Translations under genes and position numbers: made by a program
In this document: piece by piece, positions 35,152 through 43,578 of the stretch
How positions within the stretch are numbered: the stretch's first letter is position 1
How the letters are laid out: each line of letters begins with the position of its first letter
Assembly: GCA_905214955.1 (NCBI GenBank)
Contig: CAJMON010000014.1
Coordinates: 1-54,069, forward strand
Reading direction: 5' to 3'
DNA from: an uncultured bacterium
Lineage (GTDB): Bacteria > Bacillota > Clostridia > Lachnospirales > Lachnospiraceae
Length of the DNA stretch: 54,069 bases
The notes under the pieces: model-generated
Databases searched by the model: none
Told to the model about the DNA's origin: nothing
Seen by the model: the letters and a program-made list of their open reading frames with translations, nothing else

Positions 35152-36464
35152 TTGGTTTTCCAGGTGCCTTTCTGGAAACGGGCGATAAAGCAGATGGCGC
35201 GGCATACCCAGTCCACCATCATGGCGATCCAGACACCCAGGACTCCCATACCTAAGTTTAATCCCAGAATGTAGCTGAATGCCACACGCCATACCCACAT
35301 GGAGACAATGGCCACCACCATGGGATACCGGACATCCGATGCAGCCCGGAGGGTGTTGGAGATGGCAAAGGATCCTGGATACAGGAAGATGGCGCAGACA
35401 TTCTGGAGGGTAATCAGCTGCATGGTAAGTTCTGTGGTCTCTGGACTTAAATGGTACAGTTTCAAGATCCAGGGAGAAATGACGATCATGAGAGAACAGG
35501 TCACTGCCAGGATCAGGTGGGAGATCAGCATCAGTTTTTTCGTGTAAGCCACTGCCTGGTCATAAGCCTTGGCTCCCACACACTGGCCCACAATGGTGAT
35601 CAGGGATGTGCCGATGCCGACAGCAGGAATCAGGGGAAACTGATTCAGGGTATTTCCCACGGCGTTGGCGGTGGTGGCGCTGGTACCGAAACCGGCTACC
35701 AGGCTTAACACCAGGATTTTTCCCACCTGGAAGATGCTGGTTTCAATGCCGCTTGGCACACCGATGTAGAGCAGCTTTTTGATGGTGGGCAGGTGAAAGC
35801 GCAGGGTATAATGGCGCAGAGTCAGGGGCTGCCCAGGTCTTCGAAGAAGGATTAAAAGGACTGTGGCGGACATGACTCTGGAAACCACAGAGGAGATGGC
35901 CACACCGGCGGCTCCCATGTGGAAAGCGTATACCAGAATGGCATTTCCACAGATGTTCATCAAGTTCATCACCAGGGAAGCGATCATGGAGACTCTGGAG
36001 TTTCCCATGGAGCGGAACATGGAAGCGCAGGCATTGTAAATGGCCAGGAAGGGATAGGAAAATGCCATGAAGAAAAAGTAAATCCGTGCATTTTCCATGA
36101 CGTCCGCGGAAGTCTTTCCGAAAATGGCGGCCAGAATGCTTTTGTTTCCAAGCAGAGCGATGACGGTAATCACCAAGGACATGGAAGTGGCAGTCAAAAG
36201 CAGCTGTTCTCCGGCCTGATGGGCATGTTTTTCATCTTTTGCGCCAAGAGCCTGGGAGATGACGACAGAACCTCCGGCAGTGAGGGCTGTGAAAAGGACT
36301 GACAGCAGGACATTTAATGTGTCCACTAAAGAGACGCCGGATACGGCGGCTTCCCCGGCACCGGCTACCATCATGGTGTCGGCCATGCCCACGAAGATTG
36401 CAAGAAACTGCTCAATAATCAGCGGGACAATGAGGGAAGTGAGCTGTTTTCTGGTAAACAACAT
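35130..36464 (-). CDS. MATE family efflux transporter
   Basis: A 444-residue membrane protein with about 12 hydrophobic helices in two homologous halves. It starts TRKQLTSLIVPLIIEQFLAI, and segments such as DTMMVAGAGEAAVSGVSL are typical of NorM/MATE antiporters that export organic cations or drugs with Na+ or H+. The RBS GAGGT lies nine bases before the ATG. It lies on the opposite strand to its neighbours, with its own terminator. Its presence inside a sugar locus could reflect export of aglycones or phenolics freed from plant glycosides, but it may be unrelated. Confidence 0.92.
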   Translation of the reverse strand: MLFTRKQLTSLIVPLIIEQFLAIFVGMADTMMVAGAGEAAVSGVSLVDTLNVLLSVLFTALTAGGSVVISQALGAKDEKHAHQAGEQLLLTATSMSLVITVIALLGNKSILAAIFGKTSADVMENARIYFFFMAFSYPFLAIYNACASMFRSMGNSRVSMIASLVMNLMNICGNAILVYAFHMGAAGVAISSVVSRVMSATVLLILLRRPGQPLTLRHYTLRFHLPTIKKLLYIGVPSGIETSIFQVGKILVLSLVAGFGTSATTANAVGNTLNQFPLIPAVGIGTSLITIVGQCVGAKAYDQAVAYTKKLMLISHLILAVTCSLMIVISPWILKLYHLSPETTELTMQLITLQNVCAIFLYPGSFAISNTLRAASDVRYPMVVAIVSMWVWRVAFSYILGLNLGMGVLGVWIAMMVDWVCRAICFIARFQKGTWKTKAWKVSN

Positions 36465-36586
36465 AGTTAACGACCTCGTTTCCTTAAAAAGTTAATTCAA
36501 GTGTACTACAAAAAAGCAAAGGATGTTAGCATTTTTGTTGGAAAAAATTTGAGAAAAGAAAATTAGGCAAGAAGAAAGGAAAGCGA

Positions 36587-39295
36587 ATGAAAACCATTAC
36601 GATCATTCAACCGAAACAGGAGAATAACCGGATTTCCCTTGGAATTTCCCATATCGAGGAGACACTGAAAAAACTTTCTTATGAGATTTCCTATGTGGAA
36701 GAAGAACCCGGAAACGATTATCGAGAACTGCCGGGCGTAAAAATTTATGTGGGAGTCAGAGAAGAATCTGCTTATATTTCCTGGCTGGAAGAGCAGGCAC
36801 TTCTGATCTATCACAAAGAAGAGCCGGGAAGAGAAGGCTTTTACTTAAACAGGATCGCACCGGATCTTCTGCTGGTCATCGGCGGGGATGCCACAGGCGC
36901 CCTGTACGGCTGTCTGGAACTTTGCACTCGGATGGAAGCCGAAGGAGATGTGCCGGAAGTGCTGGCATTTTTAGACGCGCCGGTTTATAAATTAAGAGGA
37001 CCGGTGGTGGGCCTGCAGAAAACCAAGCTGGAGCCCCCAAGACTGACCTACGAATATCCCATTACCCCGGACCGTTTCCCCTGGTTTTATGACAAGGCGC
37101 TGTGGCAGGAATACTTGGACCGGATGTTAAAAGACCGCTGCAACGTGCTGTACATCTGGAGCGGACATCCTTTCGCTTCCCTGGTAAAGGTGCCGGATTA
37201 TCCGGAAGCTTTGGAAGTCACCGAAGAAGAATTCCAGAAAAACAGAGAAGTGTTTGAGTGGCTGACCAAAGAAGCTGACAGACGGGGTATCTGGGTCGTG
37301 CTGAAATTCTACAGTATCCACATTCCGCTTCCTTTCGCACAGGCCCACAATCTGGAACTGCTTCAGAGCAGCATTGATCCGCTGGTAGCTGATTATACCT
37401 ACAAATCCATTGTAGAATTTATCAAGAGCTTCCCACACATCGGTCTGATGGTATGCTTAGGAGAAGCACTCAGAGGCGATCAGAATAAGGAAGACTGGTT
37501 CTTAAAGACCATCATTCCGGCAGTCAATGAGGGAATCCGCCAGGCAGACTTAAAAGAAATTCCGCCGCTGATCTTACGCGGCCATGACTGCAAGGCAGAG
37601 CGGATCATGGATAAGGCAGTGAAAGAGTACGGAAACCTGTATACCCAGTGGAAATTCAATGGAGAGAGCCTGACCTCTTATTATCCTACCGGAAACTGGC
37701 AGAAGAAGCATCAGGAAATGACCGCTCATGGACAGACTCACATCATGAATGTCCACGTGCTGGCAAACCTGGAGCCTTTCCGCTTTGCAGCTCCCGGATT
37801 TATTCAGAAGTGTATGCAGGCTGGTATGCACCGTCTGGGAACCAACGGCATTCACCTGTATCCCCTGTTCTTCTGGGATTGGCCGTATTCCGCAGACAAG
37901 ACAAGCCCTCGCTTAAAACAGATCGACCGTGACTGGATGTGGTATCAGGCATGGATGCGTTATGCATGGAATCCGGATTATGAGGAGACCACAGAAAAAC
38001 TGTACTGGACAAAAGAGCTGGCTTCCTATTTTGGATGCAGTGACCAGGCAGGAGCAGAGGTTCTGGAAGCTCTGGAAAAAATCGGAGAGTGCGCACCCAG
38101 AATTCTGCGCCGCATCGGTATCACCGAAGGAAACCGCCAGACTATGGCTCTTGGCATGACCATGAGCGAGCTGACCAATGTGAAGAAATACCGTCCCAAC
38201 TATGAGCTGTGGAAATCCGTTTCCACTCCGGGAGAACAGCCGGATGAGTATGTTCTGAAAAACATCAAGGGAGAACGGCATTTTGGCGAGACACCGGTGG
38301 AAATGGCACAGGATGTGCTGCGGTTCTCAGAAGAAGCGCTGGCAGCTATCAAAAAGGCTGGAGAGTCTGTTACCAAAAACAGAGAAGAATATGAGCGTTA
38401 CGTGACAGATATTCAGGCTACCCGCCTGATCTGCCAGGTGTATGCAAAGAAAGTAGAGGCAGCCGTTAAGGTTCTGACTTACAAATATACCATGGATGAG
38501 GAGCTGAAAGGGGACGTTTCCATTCTGGAAGCAGCCAGAGAGGACTTAAAGGAAAGTCTGGAACTTTACCGAAAACTGGCAGAGCTCACCGACAAGACTT
38601 ACCTGTATGCAAACAGTATGCAGACTCCACAGAGAAAGATTCCGTTCCCCAACGGAGAAACTTATGGCCACTGGATGCAGTGCCTGCCGGAGTACGAGAA
38701 AGAGTATGCAGCCTTTGACAAGCATGTGGAAGAGATGAAAACCGGTATTTTCCCCAAGGAAGAAGAGCCGGATGAGAACATTGAACCTCTGAAGAGTGCA
38801 GAGTTTACCTTGCTGTGCAAAAACTGCGAGACCTTCCGGATGGAAAAGGGAGCCAGTGTCTTTACGGATTATACATCACCTATCCAGACCCTTGCACCGG
38901 AAATCAACGGCCTGACCGGTATCCGCTTCGGTCTTGGCGAAGCCATCGAGGCAGGCGTGAAAGTCAAAGTAGAATTAAAAGAAGACAGCCTGATTTTGGT
39001 AGGTTATATGAATGCCAAAGGTGTGGAGTGGCTGCAGGTTCCGGATCTGGAAACCAACACCCATGCAGATGACAGAGGCGGACTGGCTGTGGTTTACGGT
39101 TCTGCAGTTTATGCAGAAGGCTGCCCACTGATGAATGTTCACGCATTCCGTTATGAAAAAGGCATCCATGAAATTTACATGGGAACCGGCGGATATACCA
39201 TTGTGGGAATTGTACCGAAAAACGCACCGATTAAAGTTAGAAATGCCGGATTATCAGACAACAGTCTGGATAAACTGGACTGGCTGTACGAATAA
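36587..39295 (+). CDS. Unassigned TIM-barrel glycosidase candidate, 902 residues
   Basis: A large cytoplasmic protein with no signal peptide that I cannot place in a named family. Residues 1-130 look like the small alpha/beta domain found before the barrels of GH20, GH67 and GH84 enzymes (note ATGALYGCLELCTRM). Residues about 145-520 look like a TIM barrel (CNVLYIWSGHPFASLV, then GIWVVLKFYSIHI, then LMVCLGEALRGD). Candidate acids are E in CLGEALRG and E in FNGESLTS. A helical region (about 530-740) and a C-terminal beta-rich domain follow. The layout recalls alpha-glucuronidases (GH67, GH115). The RBS AAAGGAAAG precedes the ATG. An AraC-type gene follows after 36 bases. Activity on uronic acid residues is a guess from fold and setting. 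Confidence 0.55.
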   Translation: MKTITIIQPKQENNRISLGISHIEETLKKLSYEISYVEEEPGNDYRELPGVKIYVGVREESAYISWLEEQALLIYHKEEPGREGFYLNRIAPDLLLVIGGDATGALYGCLELCTRMEAEGDVPEVLAFLDAPVYKLRGPVVGLQKTKLEPPRLTYEYPITPDRFPWFYDKALWQEYLDRMLKDRCNVLYIWSGHPFASLVKVPDYPEALEVTEEEFQKNREVFEWLTKEADRRGIWVVLKFYSIHIPLPFAQAHNLELLQSSIDPLVADYTYKSIVEFIKSFPHIGLMVCLGEALRGDQNKEDWFLKTIIPAVNEGIRQADLKEIPPLILRGHDCKAERIMDKAVKEYGNLYTQWKFNGESLTSYYPTGNWQKKHQEMTAHGQTHIMNVHVLANLEPFRFAAPGFIQKCMQAGMHRLGTNGIHLYPLFFWDWPYSADKTSPRLKQIDRDWMWYQAWMRYAWNPDYEETTEKLYWTKELASYFGCSDQAGAEVLEALEKIGECAPRILRRIGITEGNRQTMALGMTMSELTNVKKYRPNYELWKSVSTPGEQPDEYVLKNIKGERHFGETPVEMAQDVLRFSEEALAAIKKAGESVTKNREEYERYVTDIQATRLICQVYAKKVEAAVKVLTYKYTMDEELKGDVSILEAAREDLKESLELYRKLAELTDKTYLYANSMQTPQRKIPFPNGETYGHWMQCLPEYEKEYAAFDKHVEEMKTGIFPKEEEPDENIEPLKSAEFTLLCKNCETFRMEKGASVFTDYTSPIQTLAPEINGLTGIRFGLGEAIEAGVKVKVELKEDSLILVGYMNAKGVEWLQVPDLETNTHADDRGGLAVVYGSAVYAEGCPLMNVHAFRYEKGIHEIYMGTGGYTIVGIVPKNAPIKVRNAGLSDNSLDKLDWLYE

Positions 39296-39331
39296 AAAGA
39301 AGAATCCTAGTGGGAAAAGGAGGAGTGGAGC

Positions 39332-39682
39332 ATGTGTACCATGAGCGTCCGTCAGACGGAACCGCTGCTTGGACAGCAGGTCCGGAAATATGTGCTGGAG
39401 CATCTGGCAGATGATTTCTGCCGGGAAAATATTGCAAGTGCCCTGTATTTTAATCCCTCCTACCTGTCGTCCCTGTTTAAGCAGAAGATGGGGATCACGC
39501 TGAATCAATACATCCACCAGGTACGGATGCAGGAGGCAGGCAGACTGCTTTCCACCACCAAGTGCCCGGTGGAAAGTGTGGCAATGTATACGGGGTATGA
39601 GAATCCTTCTTATTTTGCAAAACGATTTAAAGAAGTGTATCAGGTGACACCAAGTGAATATCGGAAAAAAGCAAAAATATGA
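39332..39682 (+). CDS. Minimal AraC-type DNA-binding protein
   Basis: A 116-residue protein that consists of an AraC double helix-turn-helix and little else (NIASALYFNPSYLSSLFKQK, then VESVAMYTGYENPSYFAKRF). There is no receiver, cupin or other sensing domain. The motif is closest to the C-terminal domain of YesN-type regulators. A strong RBS (AAAAGGAGG) eight bases before the ATG argues that it is a real gene and not a relic. It is probably co-transcribed with the 902-residue enzyme and ends at a strong terminator. It could be a constitutive DNA-binding factor or compete with full-length regulators for sites. Confidence 0.8.
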   Translation: MCTMSVRQTEPLLGQQVRKYVLEHLADDFCRENIASALYFNPSYLSSLFKQKMGITLNQYIHQVRMQEAGRLLSTTKCPVESVAMYTGYENPSYFAKRFKEVYQVTPSEYRKKAKI

Positions 39683-39703
39683 AGATACGCTTGGTAAAAA
39701 AGA

Positions 39704-39738
39704 GGCAGGAGAATGGAAATCATTCTCCTGCCCTTTTT
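39704..39738. terminator. Bidirectional terminator between AraC gene and L25
   Basis: GGCAGGAGAATG (39704-39715) pairs perfectly with CATTCTCCTGCC (39721-39732) over a five-base loop. CTTTTT follows on the plus strand, and A6 before the stem gives a T run on the minus strand. It terminates both convergent genes. Confidence 0.92.
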
Positions 39739-39749
39739 GGAAAGACAGC

Positions 39750-40352
39750 TTATTTTGCTGCTTCGGCAGCTGCATCAGCGTCAGCATCAGCATCTTCCGT
39801 TTCAGCAACTTTGTGGAATTCAGAAACCACTGCAACAGGGGCTTCCAGATCCGTGGTCAGATCGATCTTCGGATTCTTTGCGATCTCCAGATCAGCAACT
39901 TTGATGCAGTCACCCACATGCATATGTCCAACATCTACCAGTACCTGTTCTACCAGGTCAGACGGCAGAGCCTTGAAGGCAACTTCATGGAGAACCTGCT
40001 CCAGAATACCATCAATGACATGTTCATGGTTGACCAGAACGACTCTGGCGGTGGAGTGTACCTTTTCATTGCTTACCAGTGCCTGGAAGTCAATCTCCTG
40101 AGGCTGTCCTTTCAGAGGATCCGTCTGGATCTCCTTAATCAGAACGTCCAGAGACTGGCCGTCCAGTTCCAGCATGATCTGGCTGCCTTTTCCGCTTGTT
40201 TTCAGAAGGCGCTCCAGGTCAGGTTTTGCAATCTGTACAGGAACGGACTCCTTCATCTCACGGCCGAAAACATTGCCGGTAACAAATCCTTCTCTTCTTA
40301 ACTTCTTTGCTTTGACGTCCATGCTTCTTTTCTCAGCTTTTAAAGTATTCAT
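39750..40352 (-). CDS. rplY: 50S ribosomal protein L25 (CTC form)
   Basis: A 200-residue ribosomal protein that binds 5S rRNA. Residues about 1-90 match the L25 domain (LKAEKRSMDVKAKKLRREGF) and 95-180 the TL5/CTC C-terminal domain (EVAFKALPSDLVEQVLVDVG). The protein ends with an acidic Asp/Ala-rich tail. The RBS GGAGG lies ten bases before the ATG. It is the only housekeeping gene in the window and shows that the region is chromosomal. It has its own promoter about 170 bases upstream and a GC-rich leader. Confidence 0.95.
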   Translation of the reverse strand: MNTLKAEKRSMDVKAKKLRREGFVTGNVFGREMKESVPVQIAKPDLERLLKTSGKGSQIMLELDGQSLDVLIKEIQTDPLKGQPQEIDFQALVSNEKVHSTARVVLVNHEHVIDGILEQVLHEVAFKALPSDLVEQVLVDVGHMHVGDCIKVADLEIAKNPKIDLTTDLEAPVAVVSEFHKVAETEDADADADAAAEAAK

Positions 40353-40515
40353 TTATCTTTTCCTCCAAATTCTGATCGCTTAGCATGCCTCAAATCAAAC
40401 CCGTGGGGCAATACCCGCCCGGCACGCTGCCCGCTGCAGACAGGGGCGTGTACGTGTGGTTCGTTGTTTGACCGGGAAATCAATCGGGGTTGTGTTAAGT
40501 TGCTCTTTTTGTTAC
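40353..40515 (-). promoter_or_regulatory. Long GC-rich leader of the L25 gene
   Basis: About 160 bases separate the predicted promoter from the L25 start. The segment contains GC-rich complementary pieces (for example GGGC near 40435 and GCCC near 40410) that could fold. Ribosomal protein genes often carry autoregulatory leaders, but I recognise no known L25 leader motif here. Confidence 0.35.
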
Positions 40516-40521
40516 TCTTTC

Positions 40522-40549
40522 ATTATAAGCATTCTGAATGGAAAGTCAA
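40522..40549 (-). promoter_or_regulatory. Strong predicted promoter of L25
   Basis: On the minus strand TTGACT (40544-40549), a 16-base spacer and TATAAT (40522-40527). This is the closest match to a vegetative promoter seen in the window and fits a constitutively expressed ribosomal protein gene. Confidence 0.75.
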
Positions 40550-40604
40550 GTGGGAGAATCGCGGCAGAAAGTATGGAATTCCCAGTAGAAATTCTGTGGA
40601 ATTT

Positions 40605-40613
40605 TGGTATAAT
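40605..40613 (+). promoter_or_regulatory. Predicted extended -10 promoter of AraC/cupin gene
   Basis: TGG directly precedes TATAAT (40608-40613), an extended -10 element, with no clear -35. It lies about 39 bases before the regulator start. Confidence 0.5.
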
Positions 40614-40651
40614 AGGGGAGTATAAAAAGTCTGCAAGGAGAAAACACAGAG

Positions 40652-41566
40652 ATGATAGAAATTTTAAATGGCATGACAGAAACCATTAATTATGGAAGTT
40701 CTCTGGGAGTACGTCTTTATCACAATGTAGACTATGAGGATTATCCGGAACACTGGCACGTAGGACTGGAGATCATCATGCCGGTATCCTCAGAATACAC
40801 AGTGATCGTGGGAAAAGAACAGTTCCGTTTGATGACAGGTGATATTCTGGTGATCAATTCCGGAGTCGTACACTCCCTGTTGGCGCCGCCTACCGGAGAG
40901 AGGATTATTTTTCAGTTTGACCCTTCCCTTCTCTATTTGTTAAAAGAGCTGGAGACACTGATGTCTCTCATGCCGGGAGTGGTGCATATTACTCCGGAGA
41001 CGGAACCGGAGCTTTACGGGCCGGTGAAAACACAGATGAATCGGATTATCCGGGAGTATGATGGAGAAAAGATGTTTTGCGGAGCAGTCGTGTATGCAGC
41101 ACTGATTGAGATGTTTGTGGAGATTGGGAGGACAGTCACCATGCGCAAAGTCAGGGGAGATGCAGAAGAAGGAGATGAAGAAGCAGAACGCAGAGGCGGC
41201 CGTTATTTGGAAGTGGTGATGAAAGCCTGCGATTATATCAATTCCCATTATCAGGAAAAATTAAAGCTGGAAGATGTGGCAGCCATTGTGGGATTTTCCA
41301 AGTACCATTTTACAAGAGTATTTAAACAGTATAAGAATATGACTTTTTATGAATATCTGAATAAAAAGAGAGTGCAGTGTGCAGAAGGACTTCTGTATTC
41401 CACGGATATGAATATCACAGACGTGGCCATGAATTCCGGGTTTTCTTCCATCAGTGCATTTGATCGGACGTTTAAGGCACTGAACCAGTGCGCACCCAGC
41501 GATTTCCGCAATACGGTGCGGGCTGGAAAAGACATTATCGTAGGTGAGATGGCAGAGACACTGTAA
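40652..41566 (+). CDS. AraC family regulator with cupin sensor domain
   Basis: A 304-residue transcription factor. Residues about 20-110 form an AraC-type cupin barrel (HWHVGLEIIMPVSSEYTVIV, then GDILVINSGVVHSL) that would bind a sugar. Residues about 200-300 are the double helix-turn-helix (LKLEDVAAIVGFSKYHFTRV, then ITDVAMNSGFSSISAFDRTF). The RBS AAGGAG is 11 bases from the ATG. It is transcribed alone and convergent with the GH43 gene, which is its most likely target together with the divergent esterase/GH2 operon. It probably activates them when a pentose or oligosaccharide is bound. Confidence 0.92.
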   Translation: MIEILNGMTETINYGSSLGVRLYHNVDYEDYPEHWHVGLEIIMPVSSEYTVIVGKEQFRLMTGDILVINSGVVHSLLAPPTGERIIFQFDPSLLYLLKELETLMSLMPGVVHITPETEPELYGPVKTQMNRIIREYDGEKMFCGAVVYAALIEMFVEIGRTVTMRKVRGDAEEGDEEAERRGGRYLEVVMKACDYINSHYQEKLKLEDVAAIVGFSKYHFTRVFKQYKNMTFYEYLNKKRVQCAEGLLYSTDMNITDVAMNSGFSSISAFDRTFKALNQCAPSDFRNTVRAGKDIIVGEMAETL

Positions 41567-41576
41567 AAATAAAAAT

Positions 41577-41636
41577 ACCGCTGCTTCTGTGCAGAATGGA
41601 AAGAAAACTCTTTCTGCCTGCACAGAATGCAGCGGT
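41577..41636. terminator. Bidirectional terminator between AraC and GH43 genes
   Basis: ACCGCTGC with TTCTGTGCAG (41577-41594) pairs with CTGCACAGAA and GCAGCGGT (41618-41636) apart from one bulged T. GTTTGTTGTTTC follows on the plus strand and an A-rich stretch precedes it, so both convergent genes can end here. Confidence 0.85.
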
Positions 41637-41657
41637 GTTTGTTGTTTCTACATTAAA

Positions 41658-43238
41658 TTACCAGTCCTGACCTTCGTACAGGAACCAGTCAAAGTCTGCA
41701 TAGTTGTCGGATGCGGTTTTATTGGAAGACGCATACATGCCAAGGTAAGCACCGGTAAATCCTTCATTGACCAGAGAACTTAAGATGGTAGGATCTGCGC
41801 CGGTAAATACCGGGATCAGCTCCTGGTCATCCATGCCATAGTAGAAGTCATAGCCTTCTTCGGAAGCTGTGACGGAAAGGTAAATTCTACCATGAGCCGG
41901 CAGAATGGCTTTTCCAAGCACGGTGTATTCATGCTTCTGGCATACGGAAACCGTAAGGGTGCGGGCGCCATTTTCCAGAGAAACAGTGAAACGGTAATGG
42001 AACCGGTCATCCTGGATCAGGGCAAGTCCTGCTTCCTCGTGCTCATTTGCAGGCACAAAATCCATGGCAGTTTTCAGGCGGAAGGTTTTGTGCTGCTGGC
42101 GGCGTCCGATAAATGCAGGCGTACAGATCTCATTTAACACTTCCGGCAGAAGGGAAAGACGCAGGCAGCCGGGGCGTGCGCTTAAAGAATAAAATGGTTT
42201 TTCAGCTGGATGAATGGTGTTCCAGCGAAGGGCCAGCTTTGCATTTTCAAAGTTGTCGCTGGAGAATTCCGGTTTTGCACGGAAGAACGGAAGATCCGGG
42301 CGGCGTTCATAGCGGTTCACCAGACCATTTTCATTGTCGACACGCAACCAGCCGTCCTCTTCCCAGACAACCGGGATCAGGAAGGTTTCACGGCCCAGGT
42401 TGAAATGGGCGCCTTCATAAGGACGTACTCCCAGGAGAACCATCCACCATTCTCCATTCTGTGTCTCTACGATATCGCAGTGGCCGACCACAGAGATTTC
42501 GTGGAGCAGGGAAAGGTGGCGGTGGGAAACGATGGGGTTTCTGGGGCAGATTTCATAATCCCCGTCGATGGTTTTGCATCTTGCCATCATAACACTGTGG
42601 TTGGTGAAGGTGCCGCCTTCGGCTACCACCAGATAATACCAGCCATGCTCAAAGTAAATGTGGGGAGCTTCGATCCATTTGCTTCGGGTCTTGGCGCCGT
42701 CCCAGATCACGGTGCGCTCACCTTTGAACTGGAAAGTTTCCGGGTCCAGCTCGCATAAGTAGATGCCGTGGTGGCCTTCATACAGATCATCGTTGTAGAT
42801 GAAATTTCCGGCATACCACATCCGGTCATCTTCATCGAAGAACAGGCTGGAGTCGATGCCGTCTGCGCCTTCTACGAAGCAGGCCTTGCTCCAGGGACCG
42901 GCAGGATCTTTGGCAGTGATGATATAGTTGTCACGCTGTGCTTCACGGCCTCCGGAAACAAAGGTGTTGATGATGTAGAAAGTTCCTTTGTGATAGCGGA
43001 TGGTGGGTGCCCACAGTCCGAGAGAGGTCTCGCAGTTTTTATAATCCAGCTGCTCTGGAGAAGAAATACCGTGGCCGATCTGCTCCCAGTGGATCAGATC
43101 CTTGCTGTGGAAAATCGGAAGGCCGGGGAAATATACAAAAGAAGAAGTCACCATGTAGTAGTCATCGCCAACCCGGCAGATGGAGGGATCCGGATAGAAT
43201 CCGCTCAGTAAAGGGTTCTGAAAAGTTTCCTGTTTCAT
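41658..43238 (-). CDS. GH43 beta-xylosidase / alpha-L-arabinofuranosidase
   Basis: A 526-residue inverting exo-enzyme. The frame is open for 22 more codons, but the ATG at 43238 (MKQETFQNPLL) follows AAAGGA and matches the family start. The five-bladed propeller carries the base D17 (YPDPSICR), the pKa modulator D129 (GIDSSLF) and the acid E190 (IEAPHIY). The C-terminal beta-sandwich (about 330-526) is the domain seen in the beta-xylosidase-type subfamilies. There is no signal peptide. It is divergent from the esterase/GH2 operon across the repeat element at 43287-43467. Confidence 0.93.
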   Translation of the reverse strand: MKQETFQNPLLSGFYPDPSICRVGDDYYMVTSSFVYFPGLPIFHSKDLIHWEQIGHGISSPEQLDYKNCETSLGLWAPTIRYHKGTFYIINTFVSGGREAQRDNYIITAKDPAGPWSKACFVEGADGIDSSLFFDEDDRMWYAGNFIYNDDLYEGHHGIYLCELDPETFQFKGERTVIWDGAKTRSKWIEAPHIYFEHGWYYLVVAEGGTFTNHSVMMARCKTIDGDYEICPRNPIVSHRHLSLLHEISVVGHCDIVETQNGEWWMVLLGVRPYEGAHFNLGRETFLIPVVWEEDGWLRVDNENGLVNRYERRPDLPFFRAKPEFSSDNFENAKLALRWNTIHPAEKPFYSLSARPGCLRLSLLPEVLNEICTPAFIGRRQQHKTFRLKTAMDFVPANEHEEAGLALIQDDRFHYRFTVSLENGARTLTVSVCQKHEYTVLGKAILPAHGRIYLSVTASEEGYDFYYGMDDQELIPVFTGADPTILSSLVNEGFTGAYLGMYASSNKTASDNYADFDWFLYEGQDW

Positions 43239-43286
43239 AAAAGCTGTCCTTTCTAAAAAAATAATAAGAGGGTTCCTTTGAATAAG

Positions 43287-43467
43287 TATAATGATGCCCC
43301 ACAAATTGCTTCGCTGCGAAGCAGCTCCGCAATTTTGTAAACATTCGGAATCCGCAGATTTTCTGCGAAAATCGCTACTTCCTCATGTAGAGCAGTCCCC
43401 AAGGTCCAACACCTCTTTCTGCAAGCAGAATCGGTGTTGGACGTTGGGTCCTTTGGGCATCATTATA
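43287..43467. mobile_element. 181-bp element with perfect 13-bp terminal inverted repeats (copy C)
   Basis: TATAATGATGCCC (43287-43299) is the exact reverse complement of GGGCATCATTATA (43455-43467). Inside are three hairpins. One is the copy of the dispersed repeat, read on the minus strand at 43303-43335. The second is CGCAGA-TTT-TCTGCG. The third is a long stem of GTCCAACACC with GGTGTTGGAC around an inner TTCTGC/GCAGAA. No ORF of note is present. It behaves like a MITE or REP-type element. TATAAT at its ends may also supply promoters for the flanking divergent genes. Confidence 0.6.
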
Positions 43468-43513
43468 TCAAAGTTTTGTTTTTTTGTCCCGAGTAGAGGA
43501 CGATTCGCAATTT

Positions 43514-43543
43514 TTGACAAGAAAGACGCAAGATTTGTAAAGA
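43514..43543 (+). promoter_or_regulatory. Predicted promoter of the esterase/GH2 operon
   Basis: A perfect TTGACA (43514-43519) with TAAAGA (43538-43543) after an 18-base spacer. The -10 is poor. It lies 85 bases before the esterase start, with the palindrome at 43579 between. Confidence 0.4.
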
Positions 43544-43578
43544 ACTGATGGAAAAGATAGGATACGATACCATCAGTA

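Noticed and set aside
39770..39800. Iterated GCATCAGC-like triplets, at first sight a short tandem repeat
   Set aside because: They encode the Asp/Ala-rich C-terminal tail of L25 on the minus strand and need no other explanation.
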